Assembly: GCA_031549145.1 (NCBI GenBank)
Contig: JAVBQI010000015.1
Coordinates: 1-62,204 of the forward strand
Origin: JAVBSX01 sp031549145
GTDB lineage: Bacteria > Planctomycetota > Planctomycetia > Pirellulales > Thermoguttaceae
Reading direction: 5' to 3'
Length of the DNA stretch: 62,204 nt
A model generated the notes under the pieces. It had not been told where the DNA came from. It made no database searches and saw only the letters and a list, made by a program, of their open reading frames with translations. This document shows, one piece after another, positions 16,301 to 24,723 of the stretch. Made by a program: the position numbers and the translations under genes. Each line of letters opens with the position of its first letter. Position 1 is the stretch's first letter.

Positions 16301-18361
16301 GTGAAGTCGTTGAAACAAGTTTTTGGTATTGCCGTCGTTACACTCGCATTGTACGGCGGGTACACGTTGGTCCTTCCGAAAAAGCCGGTTGATAATACCG
16401 TCTCCGAGGAATTCCGGGAAGAATTGGCGAAAGAAGGCATCTTCATTAACGAGGGAAAAAGCGAAAACGGACGCTCCGGTCTCTTCGACAATCTGGTCGG
16501 CGCCCCGCAAGTTTCCGGTTCGGCTTCCGATTCCCACTCATCGACGGCGGTCCCCTCGCGATTGCTGGAGCCGCTTCCGCAAAAATCGGCTGCCGTCCCC
16601 CAATATGCCGGCAATGCCGCACTCGAAGAGGCCCCGCCGTTCAACGCTGCATCGCAAATCGAGGCTCCACCGTTTCAGGGTTCCCTGCCGGACCCGAACG
16701 CCGAGCCTCCGGCTTGGAATGAGGCTCCCGCTTTCGAAAGTAATCCGGCCGCTACGCCCGATTCTTTCGGAACGAATACGGCTCCGCTCGGGGAATCCTC
16801 GGACGCGAGCCTCCCGCTCCAACCTTTGACGGACGGAACTGCGTTGCCGGATTCCGAGACCTTTGCTCCCGCGCCAACGGGCGAAGAACCGGTTTCGGCT
16901 TACCCTTCGTTCGCGGAAGGGCAGGTCGCTTCCCATTCGTTCCAGCAATCCGGACCTTCGAATCCGACGGATCATTTCCCAAATCATTCCCCGGACGGAC
17001 TCTCCCACAATCATGAGGGAAGCCGGATTCAACCGCTGCCGCCTGTTGGAAATACGGCTAATCCCCTGTCGCTCGTCAGCGGAACGGTTCCGATCAACCA
17101 GCAAAACCGAAATGCCGGAACAACCACGACCCTTTCCAACGCGAGCGTTTCCCCGTTGCAACCCGATTACCATGCCGCGTCTCACGCCGGAACGGATTTG
17201 GACGCTCCCAACGGGAATTTCCCGGCGTCGGAGCACTCAAATGCGTTCGGCGAACCGCTCGCACAGCCAACCGCCGCTCCGATCGATCCGTTTACCGTTT
17301 CGCCGGGACAAGGTTCCCGAGCGCCGATGGTCAGCCCTTCGCAGCCGATCGTTCCCAATCCGCAAAACGATCCCCTCAATGAGGCCCCCGGTTTCGCGAC
17401 ATCCAACACAAAAACGACATTAACCACTCAGTCGCCTCAGAATCCGCCTCTCGGGCAGCCGCAATCGATTTTGGAACCGGGAACGACCGATTCATTTTCC
17501 CAGCACGCTCCGACTCAACCGGTCATTCTCCAAAATCCGGTCTCCGAGCCCGAAACGACACACGTCCAACCCCTCATTTCGAGTGTTCCGGTCAACGCCG
17601 CAGCCGATACTCCGACCAATGCCGCAGCCAATCCCCTGGTCAACGCCGAGGCGAGGCCGGAATTTTTGGACCGCTTGTCGCGTATTCGGGAAGTGCTCAA
17701 CCAAGGGGATTACCGCCTCGGACACCAGGCGATCACGGAATTGTATCAAAACGACCTCAACGCCGCCGAACGCGAGTTGATTCTGCCCGTGATCGACAAA
17801 TGCGGTTGGGCGGCGTTTTTCTCGAAAAGCTATTTCCCCTCGGAACCGGCATATCGGGTCAAGGCGACCGACACGTTGGAGTCGATTGCCGCCGAGCATC
17901 GAATTACGCCGGAATTAATCGCGAAAATCAACGGAATCCAAAATCCGGACCAACTGACCGTCGGTCGGGAATTGAAAATTCCGCGAGGCCCGCTCGATGC
18001 GCGAATCTCCCTGTCCCGACGAGAGGTTCAAATTCTGGCCAACGGCCTTTTCGCCTGTCGGTTCCGAACCGGTATCGGACACTTGGAAGAAATTCAAGAA
18101 GGGCGTTATCGAATCGGAAGCAAGTTTATGAACCCGCGTTATGTGGGCGAAAACGGCGAAATCGAATCCGGGGCTCCGGACAATCCGCTCGGCAGCCGTT
18201 GGATCGAACTCGACGGCGTCCTCGGTTTACACGGGACGAATGATCCGAAACTGATCGGGACGGACCAATCCCCGGTCGAAGGATTCTGCCTCGAAAATCG
18301 GGACGTCAACGACCTGTACGACATGCTAACCCCCGATTCCGAAATCACGATCGAACGCTAA
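16301..18361 (+). CDS. LysM plus YkuD (L,D-transpeptidase-like) envelope protein with an odd catalytic motif
   Basis: A 686-residue envelope protein. The GTG at 16301 is chosen because AAGGAGG (16288-16294) stands six bases ahead. Residues 7-26 form a signal anchor. Residues 40-450 are a long Pro/Ser/Asn-rich region, probably unfolded. A LysM domain follows (about residues 515-570, YRVKATDTLESIAAEH to LTVGRELKIP), then a YkuD-like domain with the HGTND motif. The usual catalytic block is S-x-G-C-x-R; here the aligned stretch is SPVEGFCLENRDV, where the ungapped alignment puts Gly at the cysteine position and Cys at the arginine position. The protein may therefore bind peptidoglycan without cross-linking it, or use a shifted cysteine. 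Confidence 0.8.
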   Translation: MKSLKQVFGIAVVTLALYGGYTLVLPKKPVDNTVSEEFREELAKEGIFINEGKSENGRSGLFDNLVGAPQVSGSASDSHSSTAVPSRLLEPLPQKSAAVPQYAGNAALEEAPPFNAASQIEAPPFQGSLPDPNAEPPAWNEAPAFESNPAATPDSFGTNTAPLGESSDASLPLQPLTDGTALPDSETFAPAPTGEEPVSAYPSFAEGQVASHSFQQSGPSNPTDHFPNHSPDGLSHNHEGSRIQPLPPVGNTANPLSLVSGTVPINQQNRNAGTTTTLSNASVSPLQPDYHAASHAGTDLDAPNGNFPASEHSNAFGEPLAQPTAAPIDPFTVSPGQGSRAPMVSPSQPIVPNPQNDPLNEAPGFATSNTKTTLTTQSPQNPPLGQPQSILEPGTTDSFSQHAPTQPVILQNPVSEPETTHVQPLISSVPVNAAADTPTNAAANPLVNAEARPEFLDRLSRIREVLNQGDYRLGHQAITELYQNDLNAAERELILPVIDKCGWAAFFSKSYFPSEPAYRVKATDTLESIAAEHRITPELIAKINGIQNPDQLTVGRELKIPRGPLDARISLSRREVQILANGLFACRFRTGIGHLEEIQEGRYRIGSKFMNPRYVGENGEIESGAPDNPLGSRWIELDGVLGLHGTNDPKLIGTDQSPVEGFCLENRDVNDLYDMLTPDSEITIER

Positions 18362-18416
18362 CCAACACCTCGGCGAGCCCTCTCGCTTGCGTTATAGCCG
18401 CGAAGCGTGACGCCGG

Positions 18417-19880
18417 TTACACGATCGGGCAAAGGTCGAACCAATGGTGTCCCTGTTGCTCGATCCATTTCGCGGCCGCCCCCGGTCCCCAAGAGCCGAT
18501 TTCGTAAAAATCCGGGTCCCCCAACCGATCGGAATCCCACGTTTTCTGGATCGGGTCGATGATGTCCCAAGCCGCCTCGACCTCGTCGCTGCGGGCAAAC
18601 AGCGACGCGTCTCCGAGAATCGCATCAAGCAGCAACCGCTGGTAGGCTTCGGGAAGCTCGCCCTTGAACGAGTTGCTGAAATTGAAATTGAACTCGGTCA
18701 GCCGCATTTTCATTTCCGTATCGGGTACCTTCGTCAGGAAATGCAATTGAATTCCCTCGGCCGGTTGGATCTGGATCAGCAGCCGGTTCGCGGGATGCGT
18801 GCTCGGGGAATGCCCTTGAAACATGATGTGCGGCGGTTGGCGGAATTGAATCAGGATTTGCGTCGTCCGGCAACTCATCCCCTTACCGCTCCGGAGGTAC
18901 ACGGGCACGTCTTTCCAACGCCAATTGTCGATCATCAGCTTGACCGCCCCGAACGTCGCGACCAGGCTCCCGGGAGCGACGCCGGCTTCGTTGCGGTAGG
19001 TTCGGTATTGGCCTCGGACCGTATTTCTTTCGACCTCGTTCGGCGACATCGCCCGGATCGCCCGGAGCACCTTCACTTTTTCGTCGCGAACCGCCTGGGC
19101 CTCGAATCGCGACGGGGCTTCCATTGTCGTGAGGGTCAGTAGCTGTAAAAGGTGATTTTGGAACATGTCCCGGAGGACGCCCGCTTTTTCGTAGTAAGGA
19201 GCCCGGCGGCCGACGACGCCATCTTCCCCGGCCGTGATTTGGATGTGCTCGATGTAATTGCGGTTCCAAACCGGCTCGAAAATCGTGTTCGCTAAACGAA
19301 AGACGAGGACGTTGTTGACCGTTTCCTTGCCAAGGTAATGGTCGATCCGGTAAATCTGGTGTTCCGCAAAAACCCGGTGTATTGATTCGTTGAGCTTCCG
19401 GGCCGATTCGAGATCGGTTCCGAACGGTTTTTCGATCACGACCCGACGAGAGTTCCCTTCGGACTCGGACGACATCCCGGCATTTCCGAGCTGCTCGATT
19501 GCATGAGCGTAAAACTGCGGGGCCGTCGAAAGGTAGTAAAGACGATTGCCCCCGTCCTCGGAACCTTCCGATTCCAACTGTCGCAGCCGCTGCTCCAGCG
19601 AAATGAACGACTCGGAGTTTTCAATGTCTCCGGCATGATAATGAACGAGCGGAGCAAAGGTCTCCCAAAGAGCCGGGTCGAACGCCTCTTTGAGAAACGT
19701 CCGCGTCGATTCCTCCAACTTCTTCCGCCAATCCGCATCGGACATCGGCGTCCGCGAAAAGCCGACGATCCGCATCGGCCGGGGCAACCGCTCCTTGCGA
19801 TGCAATTCAAAAAGAGCCAGAATCAGCTTTCGGGCCGTCAAATCGCCCGAAGCCCCGAAAATCACGACCGTGTAAGACAT
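18417..19880 (-). CDS. zwf: Glucose-6-phosphate 1-dehydrogenase
   Basis: Oxidises glucose-6-phosphate to 6-phosphogluconolactone with NAD(P)+, the entry to the oxidative pentose phosphate route. It is 487 residues from the ATG at 19880. The dinucleotide loop FGASGDLTARK is at the N-terminus, the substrate/active-site motif RIDHYLGKE is near residue 180, and GVLRDMFQNHL follows. A longer open frame extends 67 codons upstream but reads through a family A repeat (PRAGGGPEITVSLW is repeat-encoded), so it is an artefact. It is convergent with the LysM/YkuD gene, 55 bp apart. Confidence 0.97.
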   Translation of the reverse strand: MSYTVVIFGASGDLTARKLILALFELHRKERLPRPMRIVGFSRTPMSDADWRKKLEESTRTFLKEAFDPALWETFAPLVHYHAGDIENSESFISLEQRLRQLESEGSEDGGNRLYYLSTAPQFYAHAIEQLGNAGMSSESEGNSRRVVIEKPFGTDLESARKLNESIHRVFAEHQIYRIDHYLGKETVNNVLVFRLANTIFEPVWNRNYIEHIQITAGEDGVVGRRAPYYEKAGVLRDMFQNHLLQLLTLTTMEAPSRFEAQAVRDEKVKVLRAIRAMSPNEVERNTVRGQYRTYRNEAGVAPGSLVATFGAVKLMIDNWRWKDVPVYLRSGKGMSCRTTQILIQFRQPPHIMFQGHSPSTHPANRLLIQIQPAEGIQLHFLTKVPDTEMKMRLTEFNFNFSNSFKGELPEAYQRLLLDAILGDASLFARSDEVEAAWDIIDPIQKTWDSDRLGDPDFYEIGSWGPGAAAKWIEQQGHHWFDLCPIV

Positions 19881-19913
19881 AAGACGACTACCTCTCAAAG
19901 CGAAATGAATTGT

Positions 19914-19985
19914 CGTCATTCCCGCGCAGGCGGGAATCCAGAGGGAAACCGTAATCTCTGGCCCCCCGCCTGCACGGGGGTGACG
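19914..19985. repeat. Family A dispersed palindrome (forward orientation)
   Basis: CGTCATTCCCGCGCAGGCGG opens the element and CCTGCACGGGGGTGACG closes it, with the centre AGGGAAACCGTAATCTCT. The right flank (AAGTAAGTTCAAACATTTTT then GCAAAGCAC) matches the flanks at 30017 and 53083, showing that the unit extends at least 30 bp past the palindrome. It lies in the zwf 5' region, inside the false N-terminal extension. Confidence 0.85.
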
Positions 19986-20117
19986 AAAAGTAAGTTCAAA
20001 CATTTTTGCAAAGCACAGGAACATTATACCAACAATCATCCCGAAGAAGATCACTTTCCTGAAATCAATCGGAACCCACATTTTCGAAAACCGGCTTCTG
20101 TTTTTGTCGTCCTGTTC

Positions 20118-20126
20118 TGCTAGAAT
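20118..20126 (+). promoter_or_regulatory. Possible extended -10 element for the LUD gene
   Basis: TGC followed by TAGAAT makes an extended -10. No good -35 is seen at the usual distance. The LUD gene start is about 50 bp downstream. Confidence 0.35.
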
Positions 20127-20180
20127 TAGGAGAAAAATGTGTTGATTTTTCCTCGCAACTTCCTCTCACTCTCCAAAATC

Positions 20181-20831
20181 ATGTCAGAAACCGGAACACC
20201 GACTGAAAGGCGAAACGATCTCCTGGGCGCCAGAGTCGTCAAATCGCTCGAAAGCCGACATTTTGAGGCCTATTACTGCAAAACCGGCGAAGAGGCTGTC
20301 GCCAAAATTCTTTCGCTGATCCCGAAAAAGGAGAGTGTGAGCTGGGGCGGTTCGGTTACGCTCGAAACGCTCGGTCTCCCTCGAAAATTACACGAAGGGG
20401 ATTATGCCGTGCTCGACCGGGATCGAACGACGACACCCGAAGAACGGCACGAAGCGATGCGAAAAGCGTTTTTCTGCGACAATTACCTGACAAGCGTCAA
20501 CGCGATTAGCGAGGACGGCCAATTCGTCAACGTCGACGGCAACGGCAACCGGGTCGCCGCGATCGCCTTCGGACCGAAACGGGTGATCGTCGTCGCCGGG
20601 ATCAACAAGGTCGTCAAGTCGCTTGATGATGCAATCTCACGAGCCAGAAATCAGGCGTCCCCGATCAACGCCCAGCGGGTTCCGAATATCAAAACGCCTT
20701 GCAGAATCAACGGTGCTTGCGAAGATTGCAAGTCGACCGATTGCATCTGCACTTATGTCGTTACGACCCGCATCAGCCGACCGGCCAAACGAATCAAGGT
20801 CGTACTGATCGGCGAACCACTCGGGTTCTAG
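20181..20831 (+). CDS. LUD-domain protein (LutC/YkgG type) with cysteine-rich tail
   Basis: A 216-residue protein of the LUD (DUF162) family, related to the LutB/LutC subunits used in lactate oxidation but here as a single gene. Blocks seen are SWGGSVTLETLG near residue 52, the FFCDNYLTSVNAIS segment and FGPKRVIVVAGINKV, all typical of the fold. The C-terminal part carries five cysteines in close order (CRINGACEDCKSTDCICTYV), which could hold a metal or iron-sulphur centre. I start at the ATG at 20181; the open frame begins earlier at a TTG in an AT-rich stretch. No lactate operon partners are nearby, so the substrate is unknown. Confidence 0.8.
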   Translation: MSETGTPTERRNDLLGARVVKSLESRHFEAYYCKTGEEAVAKILSLIPKKESVSWGGSVTLETLGLPRKLHEGDYAVLDRDRTTTPEERHEAMRKAFFCDNYLTSVNAISEDGQFVNVDGNGNRVAAIAFGPKRVIVVAGINKVVKSLDDAISRARNQASPINAQRVPNIKTPCRINGACEDCKSTDCICTYVVTTRISRPAKRIKVVLIGEPLGF

Positions 20832-20835
20832 GACC

Positions 20836-20886
20836 TGCCGTCCAGGCAAAAGGCTTCGCCCTCTGTCAACCGCGGCTTCGTTGAGC
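20836..20886 (-). repeat. Partial family D repeat
   Basis: Contains AGGCTTCGCCCTCTGTCAAC, CGCGG and CTTCGTTGAGCCGCT, matching the central part of family D with several changes; the ends are missing. Confidence 0.5.
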
Positions 20887-21052
20887 CGCTCTCGTTTCTC
20901 ACGAAAAACGCCGGTCGGGGAAATTCCAATCGGCGGATTTCTTTCTTCCCGGGAACTTTTTATAATGTTGGGGGAAATCGTGTTACAAAATGAGGCCGTC
21001 GTCGAATCGACCAAGCCTCTCTCACCTGAGAATCAACCCAGGAATTGCTCAA

Positions 21053-21688
21053 ATGTGGAAATGTCCCGCTTGTCAAATCGCAATCGACGACACCGTCGAT
21101 GTTTGCCCGAAATGCAAATATAAAAGGTCGGCTCCGGCAGGTGCCCCCGCGACGCCCAAGCCGCAATTCGCGGACAAACCGTCGGTCTCGGCGGCGATGG
21201 CGACTTGGCATTATTCCGGAAAGGCGTTTCGGGGACGTTGCGTCCTGAACTGTATTATTACCCTCCTTTTCCTCGGCCTGGGCATTTGGTTGCAAACCGC
21301 ACAAAAAATGGGGGCCCATGCCGGACTGATTTGGGGGGCGTTGCTCTTACTCCCGGCGATCGTTTGGTGCTGGTTTGGCATCGTGTATTGGTACCGGACG
21401 AGTTGCATTCAATACCGGCTCACGGAATCGAATTTGTACCTGGAGCAAGGCTTTTTGCACAAAACGGTCGATACCATGGAGCTGATCGGCATCAGCGATT
21501 TGAAAATGGAACAGTCGCTCTGGGACCGGCTCATCAACGGCGGCGTCGGCCAGGTTTTGGTGTACTCGAAACTGGACAAAACGGATGCGATCCTCCGGAT
21601 GCGAGGCCTTGAAAATCCGAAAGAGGTCCTCGAAACGATCGATCAGGCCCGCCGCCGACTCCGCGGCAGCGGCATGGTCCAAATGTAA
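21053..21688 (+). CDS. Membrane protein with N-terminal zinc ribbon and bacterial PH domain
   Basis: A 211-residue protein starting at the ATG at 21053, with AGGA nine bases ahead. Residues 2-25 form a zinc ribbon (CPACQIAIDDTVDVCPKC). After a linker, two hydrophobic segments (about residues 68-86 and 95-117) give a hairpin in the membrane. The C-terminal part (YRLTESNLYLEQGFL to LKMEQSLWDRLING) is a bacterial PH-like (DUF304, bPH2) domain facing the cytoplasm. Family members are thought to work at membranes, but no exact role is established. The gene stands between two repeats and lies 60 bp before the thioredoxin gene, so the two may be transcribed together. Confidence 0.75.
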   Translation: MWKCPACQIAIDDTVDVCPKCKYKRSAPAGAPATPKPQFADKPSVSAAMATWHYSGKAFRGRCVLNCIITLLFLGLGIWLQTAQKMGAHAGLIWGALLLLPAIVWCWFGIVYWYRTSCIQYRLTESNLYLEQGFLHKTVDTMELIGISDLKMEQSLWDRLINGGVGQVLVYSKLDKTDAILRMRGLENPKEVLETIDQARRRLRGSGMVQM

Positions 21689-21747
21689 TACCCTCATCCT
21701 ATTTAGCCGGTACTCCGCGTTCAATCGGTACTCCGCACTCCTTTGAA

Positions 21748-22563
21748 ATGCTCCCAAAAACCCTCTCCTTATTTTTCGTTTTGTTGGCAACACTTGCCCC
21801 GTTTTTCGCGGCCGAAGACAATCAAGGCGGGCCGGATCTGACGGACCCGGCCAAATCCCCCAAGGTCCTCGCCGGGGAAACCCCGCGCAAGATCGATCCG
21901 GAATCGTTCAAGAACATCGACCTCGAAAAAACGCCCTGGTTCTGCGAGCGGGTCGGCCTTTCTCCTTCGCATCCGGCATTTTCCCGGCCGCGGATGATTT
22001 GGGCCGATTCGGTTCGGTTCGTGCCAATTCGCGAGGTCTTGGGCGGAGACATCATCATCGAACGCTGGGTCAACGAGCCGCCGAAATCTTTGGCCGGGAA
22101 ATACGTGCTGATCGAAGTTTGGGCGACCTGGTGCCCGCCCTGCCGGCGGTCGCTGCCGCTGCTAAACCATTTTCACGAAAAATTCGGGGACGAATTTACC
22201 GTGATTTCGATTTGCGAAACGGACGAAACCGCTCTCCGGGGAATGAAAGAACCGCTCAAATTGGAGGAAATCAAATTTTCTCTCGCGATTGATACGAACC
22301 GGCGGTTCGCGGACAAGCTCGGCGTGTACGGCATTCCGCATGCCGTGATCCTTGAGCCGGTTTCCGGGGCGGTGATTTGGGAGGGGATGCCGACCTTGCC
22401 CGGTTATGAGCTCGACGATGCAACCGTCGAAAAAATTCTCGCCGTCGGCAAGCGGCTCAAAAAGGCCGGAAAAATCCCCGAGCAATCCCAGATTACCATC
22501 GTCCAGGAAAAAGCCGATCCCGCGAAGGTCCCGACCCATCAATCAAACCAGGCCGGCTGGTAG
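21748..22563 (+). CDS. TlpA-like thioredoxin-fold protein, exported
   Basis: A 271-residue protein with a Sec signal peptide (MLPKTLSLFFVLLATLAPFF, cut near residue 21). A thioredoxin-like domain begins near residue 115: YVLIEVWATWCPPCRR holds the redox pair C-P-P-C at about residue 128, and the cis-proline region is YGIPHAVI. Proteins of this kind reduce disulphides of periplasmic proteins, for example apocytochromes c. The two-heme protein encoded 3 kb downstream could be a client, but that is inference. Residues 25-75 are a linker with no recognised domain. An inverted repeat directly after the stop may act as a terminator. Confidence 0.88.
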   Translation: MLPKTLSLFFVLLATLAPFFAAEDNQGGPDLTDPAKSPKVLAGETPRKIDPESFKNIDLEKTPWFCERVGLSPSHPAFSRPRMIWADSVRFVPIREVLGGDIIIERWVNEPPKSLAGKYVLIEVWATWCPPCRRSLPLLNHFHEKFGDEFTVISICETDETALRGMKEPLKLEEIKFSLAIDTNRRFADKLGVYGIPHAVILEPVSGAVIWEGMPTLPGYELDDATVEKILAVGKRLKKAGKIPEQSQITIVQEKADPAKVPTHQSNQAGW

Positions 22564-22564
22564 G

Positions 22565-22640
22565 CCCGTTTAGCCGAGCGGCGCAGACGCCGAGCGTTTT
22601 GGCGGGAAAACCCCGGCGTCTGCGCCGCTCGGCTAAACGG
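22565..22640. repeat. Family H inverted repeat
   Basis: The arms CCGTTTAGCCGAGCGGCGCA (22566 on) and TGCGCCGCTCGGCTAAACGG (22621-22640) are perfectly complementary over 20 bp and continue as GACGCCG/CGGCGTC, around a loop of about 22 bp. Partial copies occur near 31363-31390 and 46222-46262. Confidence 0.85.
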
Positions 22641-22692
22641 AAATGCTTATTTTTCAAATGTCAATTTAACCCTCAATTTTGGAGAAAACTTT

Positions 22693-23565
22693 ATGCCAAA
22701 TCGCAGAGATATGCTCAAAATCGCGGTCGGTGCCGCGGCCGGTATCGCACTCGGATCGACCCGGACGGCTTCGGCCCACGACGAAATCACCCCCGGATCG
22801 GGAACCCGTTGGTCCGAACTGCTCGGCTGGAAGGTCGGCTGTCACGTTTATTCGTTCAACCGCTATACATTCGAGGAAGGGGTCAAAAAGAATGTGCAGA
22901 CCGGCTGCCGGTTTCTCGAAGTCTTCCCGGGCATGAAGCTGACCGCCGAAGGCGGAGCAGTCGGTCCCGATATGAGCAAGGATGAGAAAAAAACCTTCTT
23001 TTCGATTCTCGCCAAAAACGGCTGCGTTTGCACGACGATCGGCGTCGCGAGCGCGGAGCGGAAAATGTTCGAATTCTGCGCCGAAATGGGAATCGGCGTG
23101 ATCAACGCGGAACCGAAGTTTCACCAACTTGAGGACGTCGCCAAAATGTGCGAGGAATACAACATCAAGGTCGCCCTGCACAACCATCCTAAACCGTCGA
23201 TTTATTGGGATTACAACACGGTTTTGGAACGTCTAAAAGACCTGCCGCTCCTAGTCGGTGCCTGCGCCGACATCGGGCATTGGATGCGCTCGGACATCAA
23301 GCCGCTCGATGCGATCAAAGCCCTTAAAGGCCGGATCATCGGTTTTCACTTCAAGGACCTCAACGGGTTCGGAAAAGAAGCACACGACGTTCCCTGGGGG
23401 ACCGGACAGGCGGATGTCCCGGCGATTCTGCGGGAATTGGCCGATCAGAAATTCAAAGGCTGTTTTTCCGCCGAATACGAATACAACTGGGAAAATTCCG
23501 TTCCGGAGATTTTCGACAGCATCAAATTCTTCGACGGCGTTGCCAAGGAAATCCGTTTGGCGTAA
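22693..23565 (+). CDS. Tat-exported sugar phosphate isomerase/epimerase family protein
   Basis: A 290-residue TIM-barrel protein of the xylose-isomerase-like (AP endonuclease 2) family. The N-terminus has a twin-arginine signal (RRDMLKIAVGAAAGIALG), so the folded, metal-loaded protein is probably exported. GGAG at 22681-22684 supports the start. Metal and substrate motifs of the family include LHNHPK near residue 160, ADIGHWMRS, and IIGFHFKDLNG near residue 215. Family members isomerise sugars or inositols, and planctomycetes carry many copies. The substrate cannot be told from sequence. It stands alone between an inverted repeat and a repeat of another family. Confidence 0.82.
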   Translation: MPNRRDMLKIAVGAAAGIALGSTRTASAHDEITPGSGTRWSELLGWKVGCHVYSFNRYTFEEGVKKNVQTGCRFLEVFPGMKLTAEGGAVGPDMSKDEKKTFFSILAKNGCVCTTIGVASAERKMFEFCAEMGIGVINAEPKFHQLEDVAKMCEEYNIKVALHNHPKPSIYWDYNTVLERLKDLPLLVGACADIGHWMRSDIKPLDAIKALKGRIIGFHFKDLNGFGKEAHDVPWGTGQADVPAILRELADQKFKGCFSAEYEYNWENSVPEIFDSIKFFDGVAKEIRLA

Positions 23566-23600
23566 AAAATCGGAAGATGTACGGCTCGCTCGCCGGGCGA

Positions 23601-23713
23601 GTCGTCATTTCGAGCAGAGCGAGAAATCTCACCCTCGCTGAAAAGGCAGGAATTCCGGCCTTCACGCGAGGGCGAGGTTTTTTCTTGCGCGTTCCTCCCG
23701 TCGAAATGACGAC
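23601..23713. repeat. Family F repeat with GTCATTTCGA ends
   Basis: The element begins GTCATTTCGAGCAGAGCGAG and ends in TCGAAATGAC, so the outer 10 bp are perfect inverted repeats. Inside, the CCTCGCTGAAAAGGCAGGAA part has a second inverted pair with GCGAGGGCGAGG. About 113 bp between the Tat-isomerase stop and motA. I noticed only this one copy in the window. Confidence 0.65.
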
Positions 23714-23865
23714 CATGTTTTTTGGCGAATGTTGTTTTTGCGGCTTTGTACCACCTAAAAAGGAGGTATACTATCTTGACGATTTCCGTACGATCCGATC
23801 AGTCATTCTCATCGCCTCTTCTTTTTCCCTCCTCTCTTGATTCCCTTTCCCCGGCTCCGTAGTTC

Positions 23866-24660
23866 ATGGAAAAAGCAACGTTTCTCGGTTCGATTTGCGC
23901 TATCATTATGATTCTCGGCTCGATTATCGCCGCGAAAGGACAGCTGATCGGCTTTGTCGATCCTCCCGCCGCGGTCATTATCGGCGGCGGGATGCTTTTC
24001 GGTGTGATGGTCGCCTTCCCTCTGGACGAGGTCAAAAAAATTCCCGTTTTGATTAAAAAGGTCTTTTTCATCAAATCACGGTCGATGGTCAGCGTCGTCG
24101 AGAACCTCGTTTCGCTTGCGGAAACCGCCCGACGCGACGGCGTAATCGCCCTTGAAGCGAAAATGGCCGAAATCGACGACCCGTTCCTCAAACTGGGGAT
24201 CAGCATGGTCGTCGACGGAATGACGCCGGAAAACGTCGAATCGGTGATGCACATGCAAATGGATGCCGTCAACAAACGGCACAAATCGGGCAAGGCTATC
24301 ATCACGCAAATGGGCAAATCCGCCCCGGTTTTCGGGCTGGTCGCGACGTTGATGGGATTGGTGCTCATGCTTTCCAATATGGACCCGGCGACGATCGGGC
24401 ATCACATGGGCGTCGCGATTCTCGGGACGTTTTACGGAGCCGTTTGCGCGAACCTTTTTTTCCTGCCGTTCGGGGAAAAACTGGCGTACTATAACCGGAA
24501 AGAAATGGAGGAAATGGAATTGACGATCGCCGGGGTCCTTGCGATACAGCACGGCGAGAATCCCCGCATTATCCGAATGAAGCTCTCGACGTTTTTAACC
24601 GCGAAAGAAATCAAACCCGAAGCTGACGATCAACCGGCCCCGGACGCGAAAAAAGCGTAA
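23866..24660 (+). CDS. motA: Flagellar stator protein MotA
   Basis: Inner-membrane stator subunit that, with MotB, forms the ion channel driving the flagellar motor. At 264 residues with four predicted membrane segments (two near the N-terminus, two around residues 145-200) it fits MotA. The block APVFGLVATLMGLVLML and the charged cytoplasmic loop (residues 60-140) are typical. motB follows 63 bp after the stop. No other flagellar gene is in the window, so the pair is encoded apart from any flagellar cluster here. MotA/TolQ/ExbB share the fold, but size and the adjacent motB favour MotA. Confidence 0.92.
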   Translation: MEKATFLGSICAIIMILGSIIAAKGQLIGFVDPPAAVIIGGGMLFGVMVAFPLDEVKKIPVLIKKVFFIKSRSMVSVVENLVSLAETARRDGVIALEAKMAEIDDPFLKLGISMVVDGMTPENVESVMHMQMDAVNKRHKSGKAIITQMGKSAPVFGLVATLMGLVLMLSNMDPATIGHHMGVAILGTFYGAVCANLFFLPFGEKLAYYNRKEMEEMELTIAGVLAIQHGENPRIIRMKLSTFLTAKEIKPEADDQPAPDAKKA

Positions 24661-24723
24661 AGACACCCGACAGTTTAAGGACTGAAAAACTCCCACTTCC
24701 TGCTTCTCACTTCCCACTTGAAC

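Noticed and set aside
19881..20081. 67-codon N-terminal extension of zwf
   Set aside because: It reads through a family A repeat (PRAGGGPEITVSLW is encoded by the repeat) and the ATG at 19880 aligns with the family start.
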